Source: a bacterium | GTDB lineage: Bacteria; Margulisbacteria; Marinamargulisbacteria; UBA6595 | Assembly (NCBI GenBank): GCA_027621615.1 | Contig: JAQCBC010000072.1 | Coordinates: forward strand, 1 to 5,140 | DNA: 5,140 nt | Direction: 5' to 3' | Shown here: piece by piece, positions 1 through 5,140 of the stretch | Layout: the number at the start of each line of letters is the position of its first letter | How positions within the stretch are numbered: position 1 is the stretch's first letter | The notes under the pieces: model-generated | Seen by the model: the letters and a program-made list of their open reading frames with translations, nothing else | Told to the model about the DNA's origin: nothing | The model's database searches: none | Translations under genes and position numbers: made by a program

Positions 1-1610
1 TTATTATTCGGATTATCCAGATACTTGGATAAACGTTGAATTGAAGCGTATTCCACCACATAATGGGCAGCGCCAGCACCAACGCGTATTGGAACTTCCG
101 TCAATACACGTACAACTTCTGCTTCATTACCCAGTAAATCGCATAAACGATTAGGATCAAGTCTATTTTGTGCGTCTGCCATCACGATTACCTTTCTCCG
201 ATCCGCTTCCGATTCACGCAAAGACACCCCAGCAATCCAATGATCAATAATTGCTTTCGCAACTTCATCATTAACCTGTCCCTGTTCCATAAACCGGGAT
301 AACATCCACAACCCTTCTTCTTCTCGGCCTTTAAATAGATTTAAATAGTCTTTGAATTCAATAGGGTCTGAGCCTCCAAGCCGTTTATTTACACGATCCA
401 CAAAAGACGTGAAAGCACCAGCATCCACCTCTCGTTTTAATCCAAATAAATACGTATAGATTGGGCCCTGACTATCTATGCTCACCCCCATGCCATCAAA
501 CACATACTGAATCTCATACACACTGCCTACCTCGCTGTCACGTTCAAGTGCCGTTATTGCCTCATTCAATGTCAGTACACAGCCATCTTTGACTTTTCGT
601 TTCAGCTTCTGCTTCTTCGTTAACTTATCGGCCAAACTGCCAAATTGAATAAAATTAGAAAACCCCTTGTCTGAGCCTTCTAGTTTAGTGATGACCTGTT
701 TAGCAATACCCTGAAGGTCTCGATGCAATTCTAATTTTAACTCTCTCAAGTCTTCTATTGCCTTTTCTTTAAAAACAGCCAATTTGTCAGCATCCGCCGG
801 TATTTTTGGAACCGCATGATTCTGCTTCTGCTGCAAATATACCACATGCAAGGCCCCCAACACCAAATATTCTTTTTTTTGATACTCATTCATCGCCTCA
901 ATCTTACGACCAATATGCCCAGCATCTTCCAATTCTTTAATCTTTTGATTAAGCTTATACTCATTATATTCGCTACCTTCATGAATACCCAATTTCCACG
1001 CGAGATCATGCTTGCTGGACATGTATTTTTGGATAGAAGGTGCTAACTTATCATGTAATCCAAACTTTTCACATAATTCAAACTTTCGCCGATACATCTC
1101 ATCCACTTTACGTTGTCCCTCCTCAAGACTGCGGATATACCCATTCCAATATTTGTAGATTTTACTTCCTGTTGTTCCTGTTTGAGCTTCTAATAATTCT
1201 GTTTGAAATGAATCAACCAAGTTTGAAATTGATTGGCATCTACTTAGATAGTCATTTAGCGGTTCATTATTTGATATTTTATCAAAATAAAGCTGCGCCA
1301 CTGTCATCAGCACACACCCAAATTTACGTTGTTGTTCTTCTGTTAAGTCTTCCTGAAAAAACATCTGTTGTAATCGCTCCAAAGTTTTACTCGGAATGTT
1401 CAAAACCACATCCGTACCCCTGTCTTGTTTAAAAAACCACCCTTTATTAACAAAGAATTTCCAAATCGATCTACCCTCTCCATGTTGAAAGGCTTGCACC
1501 AAACCCGTATTTTCAGTTGGAAGTACTGTTGCTGGCCTTAGTTGCTCCCTCGATGTACGATCACTTACTCTGACTGCAGAGATACGTGGTATGACTGAAC
1601 TAGCTTTCAT
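1..1610 (-). CDS. Large unrecognised soluble protein, C-terminus outside window
   Basis: An uninterrupted reading frame begins at ATG 1610-1608 and stays open for 536 codons to the window edge, so the C-terminus is missing. The start is supported by a strong ribosome binding site 9 bases upstream and by an in-frame stop at 1658-1656. I do not recognise the family. The protein is charged and largely helical in appearance, with no signal peptide and no clear membrane segment. Residues 1-45 look low in structure. Residues about 160-300 are rich in K, E, L and Q with heptad-like stretches (for example 274-310), suggesting coiled coil. A lysine/arginine-rich patch lies at 329-341 (KLTKKQKLKRKVK). 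Residues 505-520 contain a small-residue run (RVGAGAAHYV). No P-loop, protease or nuclease motif is evident. The gene is more AT-rich than its neighbours and uses AGA and ATA codons more freely. It has its own promoter, so it is probably regulated apart from the upstream operon. A cytoplasmic structural, regulatory or secreted-effector role are all open; none can be assigned. Confidence 0.85.
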   Translation of the reverse strand, partial: MKASSVIPRISAVRVSDRTSREQLRPATVLPTENTGLVQAFQHGEGRSIWKFFVNKGWFFKQDRGTDVVLNIPSKTLERLQQMFFQEDLTEEQQRKFGCVLMTVAQLYFDKISNNEPLNDYLSRCQSISNLVDSFQTELLEAQTGTTGSKIYKYWNGYIRSLEEGQRKVDEMYRRKFELCEKFGLHDKLAPSIQKYMSSKHDLAWKLGIHEGSEYNEYKLNQKIKELEDAGHIGRKIEAMNEYQKKEYLVLGALHVVYLQQKQNHAVPKIPADADKLAVFKEKAIEDLRELKLELHRDLQGIAKQVITKLEGSDKGFSNFIQFGSLADKLTKKQKLKRKVKDGCVLTLNEAITALERDSEVGSVYEIQYVFDGMGVSIDSQGPIYTYLFGLKREVDAGAFTSFVDRVNKRLGGSDPIEFKDYLNLFKGREEEGLWMLSRFMEQGQVNDEVAKAIIDHWIAGVSLRESEADRRKVIVMADAQNRLDPNRLCDLLGNEAEVVRVLTEVPIRVGAGAAHYVVEYASIQRLSKYLDNPNN

Positions 1611-1619
1611 AATCTTAAT

Positions 1620-1629
1620 CTCCCCCCTT
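1620..1629 (-). promoter_or_regulatory. Strong ribosome binding site of the unknown gene
   Basis: Read on the minus strand the sequence is AAGGGGGGAG, ending 9 bases before the ATG at 1610. It is a clear Shine-Dalgarno sequence and fixes the start of the large unknown gene. It contrasts with the other genes in the window, none of which has an obvious one. Confidence 0.8.
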
Positions 1630-1670
1630 CTGAAAATAACTTTAAGTCTATTAAATTATTAAATATTTTC

Positions 1671-1696
1671 TAACTATTTTGATTATATCATAGTTA
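1671..1696. promoter_or_regulatory. Inverted repeat around the -10 box, possible operator
   Basis: The arms TAACTAT (1671-1677) and ATAGTTA (1690-1696) are perfect 7-base inverted copies. Their centres are 19 bases apart, close to two helical turns, and they bracket the -10 box at 1682-1687. The left arm covers the expected transcription start and the right arm lies in the promoter spacer, where a dimeric repressor would block RNA polymerase. The region is very AT-rich, so a chance match is possible. There is no T-run after it in either direction that would make it a convincing terminator. Confidence 0.4.
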
Positions 1697-1710
1697 TTAG
1701 ATACTGTAAA
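1682..1710 (-). promoter_or_regulatory. Near-consensus sigma-70 promoter of the unknown gene
   Basis: On the minus strand a -35 box TTTACA (1710-1705, 5 of 6 to TTGACA) is followed by exactly 17 bases and a perfect -10 box TATAAT (1687-1682). The bases TGA directly before the -10 make an extended -10 (TGnTATAAT). Transcription should start near 1675, leaving a leader of about 65 bases before the ATG at 1610. The -35 begins two bases after the stop codon of the DUF368 gene (1714-1712). No terminator hairpin separates the two genes, so read-through from the operon could add to this promoter. Confidence 0.8.
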
Positions 1711-1711
1711 C

Positions 1712-2440
1712 CTACAACACAATAATATGCACCCAAAGCACCGGTACTGACGCCAATACCAAGCTCATAATGACACAATACGACAGCAACGGGAATCGCT
1801 TCAAAACAAAATCTACCAGCTTAACCATAACCAAGCCACCCCAAACAGCCCCAACGCCCAAACCCATCAAGGCTCGAACATTCAATTGAGCAACCGCCAA
1901 AACGATGGCATCGTACGTACCCATAAACACCAACATCATGGACCCACTAATCCCCGGAACAACCATCGTACCCATAGCCACAAACCCAGATAAAACACTA
2001 TCCACTACCGATAATTGAGTCGCAGCATCCGAACTGGGCGGGCATACTGCCGTCATCAACCATCCCAGCAAAAACCCACACACCGCACTACCCACCAAGT
2101 GGGGCAACCGATACCCTGTCCATTTTCGATACAAAACCGGAACGCTAAGCAAAATCAACACTAAAAATACCCCATATACCCCCACTGAGTACTGATCCAG
2201 CAACCACGCCATGACCCCCGCATTGATAACCAAACTCGCACCCGCGCCCAGAACCGTTACGCCCACAACCCCATGGGACAATCGAAACCGAAACGGTGCC
2301 GCAACTACCCCATTCACCGCTTGAATAAACGGCTGGTACCGATTTAACACCACCGCAACCGTGCTGCCACTCACACCCGGAATTAACTGAGCAATCCCAA
2401 CCAGCCACCCCACACTGAACCAACTCAACCACTGTTTCAC
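1712..2440 (-). CDS. popT: DUF368 family undecaprenyl-phosphate translocase (PopT group)
   Basis: This polytopic inner-membrane protein belongs to the DUF368 family. Members have been reported to flip the lipid carrier undecaprenyl phosphate back to the cytoplasmic face, recycling it for peptidoglycan and other surface polymers. What is seen: 242 residues, almost entirely hydrophobic segments, with the family's two signature repeats, PGVSGS at 21-26 (within GIAQLIPGVSGSTVAV) and PGISGS at 162-167 (within MVVPGISGSMMLVFMGTY). Paired half-repeats of this kind fit an inverted-repeat transporter fold. At 242 residues it is shorter than I expect for the family (roughly 270-310). The start is GTG at 2440-2438, six bases after the ychF stop, with no Shine-Dalgarno sequence visible, so translation is probably coupled to ychF. 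No alternative start lies further upstream in frame. The family assignment is firm; the substrate is inferred from studied relatives. Confidence 0.88.
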   Translation of the reverse strand: MKQWLSWFSVGWLVGIAQLIPGVSGSTVAVVLNRYQPFIQAVNGVVAAPFRFRLSHGVVGVTVLGAGASLVINAGVMAWLLDQYSVGVYGVFLVLILLSVPVLYRKWTGYRLPHLVGSAVCGFLLGWLMTAVCPPSSDAATQLSVVDSVLSGFVAMGTMVVPGISGSMMLVFMGTYDAIVLAVAQLNVRALMGLGVGAVWGGLVMVKLVDFVLKRFPLLSYCVIMSLVLASVPVLWVHIIVL

Positions 2441-2446
2441 TATGGC

Positions 2447-3541
2447 TTAAACATTGAATAAAAACTCAACCACATCCCCATCTTGCATCATGTACTCTTT
2501 ACCCTCTTGTCTCAACACACCCAAGGCTTTGGCATTTTTTAAAGAACCCGCATCAATCAGTTCAGTATATTGAATCACATTGGCTCGAATAAACCCTTTT
2601 TCAAAATCGGTATGAATCACACCCGCTGCCTGTGGCGCCAAACACCCCACCGGAATCACCCATGCTCGACTCTCCTCAGGCCCTGTGGTTAGGTAGGTTT
2701 GCAAGCCCAATAACTCAAACCCCACATGAGCCAATTGCATCAGACCCGATTGCTGAAGCCCAAACTCGGCCAAATAATCCTGCTGATCCGCCCAGTCCAA
2801 CGCAGCCACTTCACTTTCCAATCCTGCACACAGGGTCACAACGCGATCCCCTGTTTTTTTCGCATGCGCAATAAGCTGCTCTTGGTACGCATTACCCGTC
2901 ACCACATCGGGTTCGCCCACATTGGCCACGTAAATCATCCGCTTTGCTGTTAAAAACCCATAGGTATGAATCACCGTTGCATCCACCGTATCCAATACAT
3001 GCCGCAAGGGGGTCATCGCACTGAGCGGAGCTTCAATGGCTTGCAACGCCGCCAACCGAGCTTTGTCTTCCGCTTTGCCAGACTTTTGCTTCTTCATCTG
3101 CTTTTCAATGGCCTGCTGAACCGTATCCAAATCCGCCAACAACAACTCTGTTTCAATAATCTCAACATCCGCAACCGGGTCCACCCGCCCATGCACATGG
3201 GCAATATCGTCGTCTTCAAAACACCGAACCATATGGACAATCGCTTGCGTATCCCGAATATTGGTTAAGAAAGCATTGCCCAACCCCTCGCCTTTAGATG
3301 CCCCCTTGACCAAGCCAGCAATATCCGTAAACGCAACGGTTGCCGCTATTGTTTTTTTGCTGCCAGACAGCTTGGCCAATTGATACAAACGCTCATCGTA
3401 TAAAGGCACCACACCCGTATTCGGATCAATGGTACAAAACGGGTAGTTGGCCGCATCCACACCGGCTTTCGTCAAGGCATTAAACAAGGTTGATTTCCCC
3501 ACATTGGGCAACCCCACAATCCCCAACGACACATTAGCCAT
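2447..3541 (-). CDS. ychF: Redox/ribosome-associated ATPase-GTPase YchF (OLA1 family)
   Basis: YchF is a universally conserved Obg-family P-loop NTPase that binds ribosomes and hydrolyses ATP better than GTP; in Escherichia coli it is linked to control of the oxidative stress response and to start-codon choice. The 364-residue protein is full length. Seen in order: the P-loop GLPNVGKST at 10-18, the G3 motif DIAG at 73-76 followed by LVKGASKGEGLG, His115 (equivalent to the catalytic His114 of E. coli YchF), a helical insert with basic stretch KQMKKQKSGK near 147-156, and NVGE at 207-210 in place of the GTPase NKxD motif, which explains the relaxed nucleotide preference. The C-terminal TGS domain starts near 280, contains HTDFEKGFIRA (310-320), and ends in the typical FLFNV. 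The ATG at 3541-3539 overlaps the end of the HisN-like gene by 8 bases, suggesting coupled translation. Every key residue I know of is present. Confidence 0.97.
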   Translation of the reverse strand: MANVSLGIVGLPNVGKSTLFNALTKAGVDAANYPFCTIDPNTGVVPLYDERLYQLAKLSGSKKTIAATVAFTDIAGLVKGASKGEGLGNAFLTNIRDTQAIVHMVRCFEDDDIAHVHGRVDPVADVEIIETELLLADLDTVQQAIEKQMKKQKSGKAEDKARLAALQAIEAPLSAMTPLRHVLDTVDATVIHTYGFLTAKRMIYVANVGEPDVVTGNAYQEQLIAHAKKTGDRVVTLCAGLESEVAALDWADQQDYLAEFGLQQSGLMQLAHVGFELLGLQTYLTTGPEESRAWVIPVGCLAPQAAGVIHTDFEKGFIRANVIQYTELIDAGSLKNAKALGVLRQEGKEYMMQDGDVVEFLFNV

Positions 3542-4322
3542 GGCGCAAACTCGCTAAACACGCCTCATGCACCTGCCCATTGGAACAGACCATGTGGTGA
3601 CTGTACACGCTGGCATTGCCCGAAAAATCTGAAAACCGCCCGCCCGCTTCTTCTAAAATTACTTGTATTGGCGCCATATCCCAACACTGCAAATTGGCAT
3701 CCACGCAACATTCACCCGCCCCCATCGCTACCAACATGGGCGCATAAAAATCCCCAAAGCCCCGCTGTCGCTTGGTCTTGGCCAAAAACGCCTGAAAGCT
3801 CTCCGGCAACCCCTGTGCCTCATACCCATACAACGCCCCATGAAACACACAGGCTTCTGAGACCGAATCAATCGCCGACACCTGCATTCGCTGGCCATTG
3901 TAAAACGCCCCAGACCCCCGAGATGCCCACCACGTAGCGCCTATCGCCGGAGCCGAAATTAGCCCATCGGTCATAACCCCGTTTTCTTCAAAGGCCAATA
4001 ATGTGCCAAATATGGGAACACCGCGAATAAAGTTGGCCGTTGCGTCAATCGGGTCAATAATAAGCCGGAGGCCCGATTTTTGTGGCTCTGAAGGGGCTTC
4101 TGACCCACATTCTTCCCCCACAATGTTTAAATTCGGAAATTGCTCACGGGCAACCTTGCGAATCATGGTTTCTATTTCAACGTCTGCTTGGGTCACTGGC
4201 GAAGTGTTGGCTTTTTGAGAGACCGAAAACGACCGCGTATTAAAATAATGCAGCAATCGATCATTCGTCTCCTCAACCACCCTGTGCAAAAAATCCAGTC
4301 GTGTGTGTGTTGTTGCCATCAT
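3534..4322 (-). CDS. Inositol-monophosphatase-family phosphatase, HisN-like (histidinol-phosphatase?)
   Basis: This 262-residue protein is a magnesium-dependent sugar/alcohol phosphate hydrolase of the IMPase superfamily. Motifs in order: PVTQAD at 42-47 (canonical D-x-VT-x-AD region), GEE at 69-71 (metal ligand Glu), the metal-binding motif DPIDATANF at 90-98, and WDMAP with following EEAGG (214-228), whose Asp215 is the third metal ligand. The sequence RGVP (100-103) directly after motif 1 is characteristic of HisN-type histidinol-phosphatases (last but one step of histidine synthesis), so that is my preferred role. Inositol-1-phosphatase or 3'-phosphoadenosine-5'-phosphate phosphatase activity cannot be excluded. 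No other his gene is in view. An oddity is Ala94 where the family normally has Gly (DPIDGT). The start is one of two tandem ATGs (4322 or 4319); an in-frame TAG at 4328-4326 rules out anything longer. No Shine-Dalgarno sequence is visible. The stop lies 8 bases inside ychF. Confidence 0.88.
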   Translation of the reverse strand: MMATTHTRLDFLHRVVEETNDRLLHYFNTRSFSVSQKANTSPVTQADVEIETMIRKVAREQFPNLNIVGEECGSEAPSEPQKSGLRLIIDPIDATANFIRGVPIFGTLLAFEENGVMTDGLISAPAIGATWWASRGSGAFYNGQRMQVSAIDSVSEACVFHGALYGYEAQGLPESFQAFLAKTKRQRGFGDFYAPMLVAMGAGECCVDANLQCWDMAPIQVILEEAGGRFSDFSGNASVYSHHMVCSNGQVHEACLASLRHG

Positions 4323-4331
4323 AGGCTATTT

Positions 4332-4361
4332 AGTATACCGTGAACCCCGTTGCCTAGACAA
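4332..4361 (-). promoter_or_regulatory. Probable internal promoter before the HisN-like gene
   Basis: In the 46-base gap after the LicD-like gene, the minus strand holds TTGTCT (4361-4356, 4 of 6 to the -35 consensus), an 18-base spacer, and TATACT (4337-4332, 5 of 6 to the -10 consensus). Expected transcription starts at A4327 or G4326 leave only 4 or 5 bases before the ATG at 4322, so the message from this promoter would be essentially leaderless. That fits the lack of a ribosome binding site. Moderate match only; the genes may equally be carried by read-through from upstream. Confidence 0.45.
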
Positions 4362-4368
4362 TGTGTCG

Positions 4369-5070
4369 TTACTCAAAATCCGAGGCGACCCGCACACGCC
4401 CCCCATTCAGCCGTTGGACCCACGGCCGCCACCGACAACTGCGCGGGTCATGCGAAAACCGAAATGGCACAATTGCCGTCATAAAGGGATAGGCAAAAAT
4501 TCTCGATAAAATTGGCCGATACAACGCAAACGCATCGGTTTGCTTAACCCCCCACTGCGGGCCGTACCACGCCTGCACCAAGCGTTCCGGTTGATCGGGC
4601 ACCTGGGGGTGAAAGTCATAGCAGGGCCGCGTCTGATGCCCCGAAAAGTAGTTGGGCTTAAACAGCGCATGGTCCAACCGCCACGTGGCGTTCCAGTACC
4701 ACGCCGCTGGCTCAATGATCCAAATATCAATATGAGAATCCGCCGGCAAACTGCGTAATTTAATCACCGAATACCCCAACTCATTCACATAAAACCCCTG
4801 AGCCCGACACTGGGGCAGTGCCGCCCGAAACCGATCCAAATCCTGGGCATGAATGGCAATATCAATATCGTGATCATAGCTAAACAATCCCTGTTCCCGA
4901 ATACAGGACAACAACGTGCCAAATACTAAATAGTACGGAATCCCCGATTCCCGAAAAAACAGATCCAGGCCACGCAAGCTATCCGCCGCATCCACACGAT
5001 TATTGTAAGCATCGGGTCGTACACCCACATGGGATGAAAACCGTGCTTGAATTTGCCGATCAATTCGCAT
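4369..5070 (-). CDS. LicD/fukutin-like nucleotidyltransferase-fold protein
   Basis: This 233-residue protein resembles LicD-family enzymes, which transfer phosphocholine or similar phospho-groups onto surface glycans and share the nucleotidyltransferase fold with fukutin. Seen: the glycine motif VFGTLLSCIR (49-58), then FSYDHDIDIAI (63-73), giving the acidic triad candidates Asp66, Asp68 and Asp70 (family form WDDDIDIG), a later strand HIDIWI (113-118) with Asp115 as the probable third carboxylate, and a C-terminal YGPQWGVKQ (169-177) recalling the YG...W motif of LicD proteins. No membrane segment or signal peptide is evident, so it is probably cytoplasmic. The ATG at 5070-5068 is chosen because it lies 4 bases after the stop of the upstream methyltransferase. 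Longer in-frame starts exist at ATG 5106, GTG 5112 and TTG 5115, and the frame stays open to the window edge, but they would overlap that gene. The actual acceptor or donor cannot be inferred. Confidence 0.72.
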   Translation of the reverse strand: MRIDRQIQARFSSHVGVRPDAYNNRVDAADSLRGLDLFFRESGIPYYLVFGTLLSCIREQGLFSYDHDIDIAIHAQDLDRFRAALPQCRAQGFYVNELGYSVIKLRSLPADSHIDIWIIEPAAWYWNATWRLDHALFKPNYFSGHQTRPCYDFHPQVPDQPERLVQAWYGPQWGVKQTDAFALYRPILSRIFAYPFMTAIVPFRFSHDPRSCRWRPWVQRLNGGRVRVASDFE

Positions 5071-5074
5071 ATGT

Positions 5075-5140
5075 CTAAGTATACCGAATTTGTCTAAATG
5101 CTTCATAGACACCAATACCGACGGATGTCGCCAGGTTAAG
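5075..5140 (-). CDS. C-terminal end of SPOUT tRNA/rRNA 2'-O-methyltransferase (TrmL/TrmH-like), 5' end outside window
   Basis: From the window edge a minus-strand frame reads LNLATSVGIGVYEAFRQ and four more residues before TAG at 5077-5075. This matches the closing motif 3 of SpoU/TrmH-type SPOUT methyltransferases, whose usual form is SLNLSNSVAVVVYEAWRQ in TrmL; this segment forms part of the trefoil knot that binds S-adenosylmethionine. These enzymes methylate the 2'-hydroxyl of RNA riboses; TrmL acts on the wobble base 34 of leucine tRNAs. Only 21 residues are visible, so TrmL, TrmH and RlmB-type members cannot be firmly separated, though the length of the tail after the motif fits TrmL. 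It ends 4 bases before the LicD-like ATG and probably heads the same operon. Confidence 0.7.
   Translation of the reverse strand, partial: LNLATSVGIGVYEAFRQIRYT

Noticed and set aside
816..1432. Plus-strand open frames of 76 and 130 codons opposite the orphan gene
   Set aside because: Their translations are low-complexity and leucine/histidine-rich without motifs, and they lie antisense to a continuous 536-codon frame with a good start.
1611..1711. Terminator for the upstream operon
   Set aside because: The only inverted repeat there is AT-rich, brackets the -10 box and has no GC stem followed by a T-run.
2145..2432. Minus-strand 95-codon frame inside the DUF368 gene
   Set aside because: Glycine/serine/cysteine-rich shadow in an alternative frame of a gene with clear family motifs.
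2853..2860. Adenine run in ychF as a programmed -1 frameshift site
   Set aside because: The heptamer is not in the reading phase needed for slippage (codons are GCG AAA AAA ACA) and YchF is complete in a single frame.
4338..4355. GGTTC-containing stretch in the gap before the HisN-like gene considered as a tRNA T-arm
   Set aside because: The flanking bases do not form a cloverleaf and the gap is only 46 bases, too short for a tRNA.
5079..5084. A second TATACT box (CGGTATACT) just before the LicD-like ATG, identical to the one before the HisN-like gene
   Set aside because: It falls within the final codons (CGG TAT ACT TAG) of the upstream methyltransferase and has no matching -35 box at 16-18 bases, so coding constraint explains it.
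5072..5097. Direct repeat TGTCTAA at 5072-5078 and 5091-5097
   Set aside because: A 7-base repeat inside coding sequence of the methyltransferase with no third copy or symmetry; likely chance.

Overview
The window is one stretch of bacterial chromosome with every gene on the minus strand, so transcription runs from high to low coordinates. Gene order, upstream to downstream, is: the last 21 codons of a SPOUT-type (TrmL/TrmH-like) tRNA 2'-O-methyltransferase (5140-5075), a LicD/fukutin-like nucleotidyltransferase-fold protein (5070-4369), a HisN-like inositol-monophosphatase-family phosphatase (4322-3534), the universal GTPase/ATPase YchF (3541-2447), a DUF368 polyprenyl-phosphate translocase of the PopT group (2440-1712), and a large unrecognised protein that starts at 1610 and runs off the low-coordinate edge (at least 536 residues).

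The first five genes look like a compact operon: gaps of 4 and 46 bases, then an 8-base overlap (hisN-like/ychF), then a 6-base gap (ychF/DUF368). None of these genes has an obvious Shine-Dalgarno sequence. A fair promoter lies in the 46-base gap before the HisN-like gene and would give a nearly leaderless transcript. The last gene is different: it has its own near-consensus extended -10 promoter immediately after the DUF368 stop codon, a leader of about 65 bases and a strong purine-rich ribosome binding site. It is also visibly more AT-rich than its neighbours.

Together the operon mixes translation functions (tRNA modification, ribosome-associated YchF) with cell-envelope functions (lipid-carrier recycling, LicD-like phosphosugar/phosphocholine-type transfer) and small-molecule phosphate metabolism. 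That is ordinary housekeeping content. The unknown gene at 1-1610 is the only part that looks accessory or lineage-specific.

The organism cannot be fixed from this sequence. The YchF ending FLFNV and the DUF368 gene fit a Gram-negative, possibly proteobacterial, host of moderate GC, but I would not go further. I saw no mobile element, CRISPR array, tRNA, rRNA or riboswitch.
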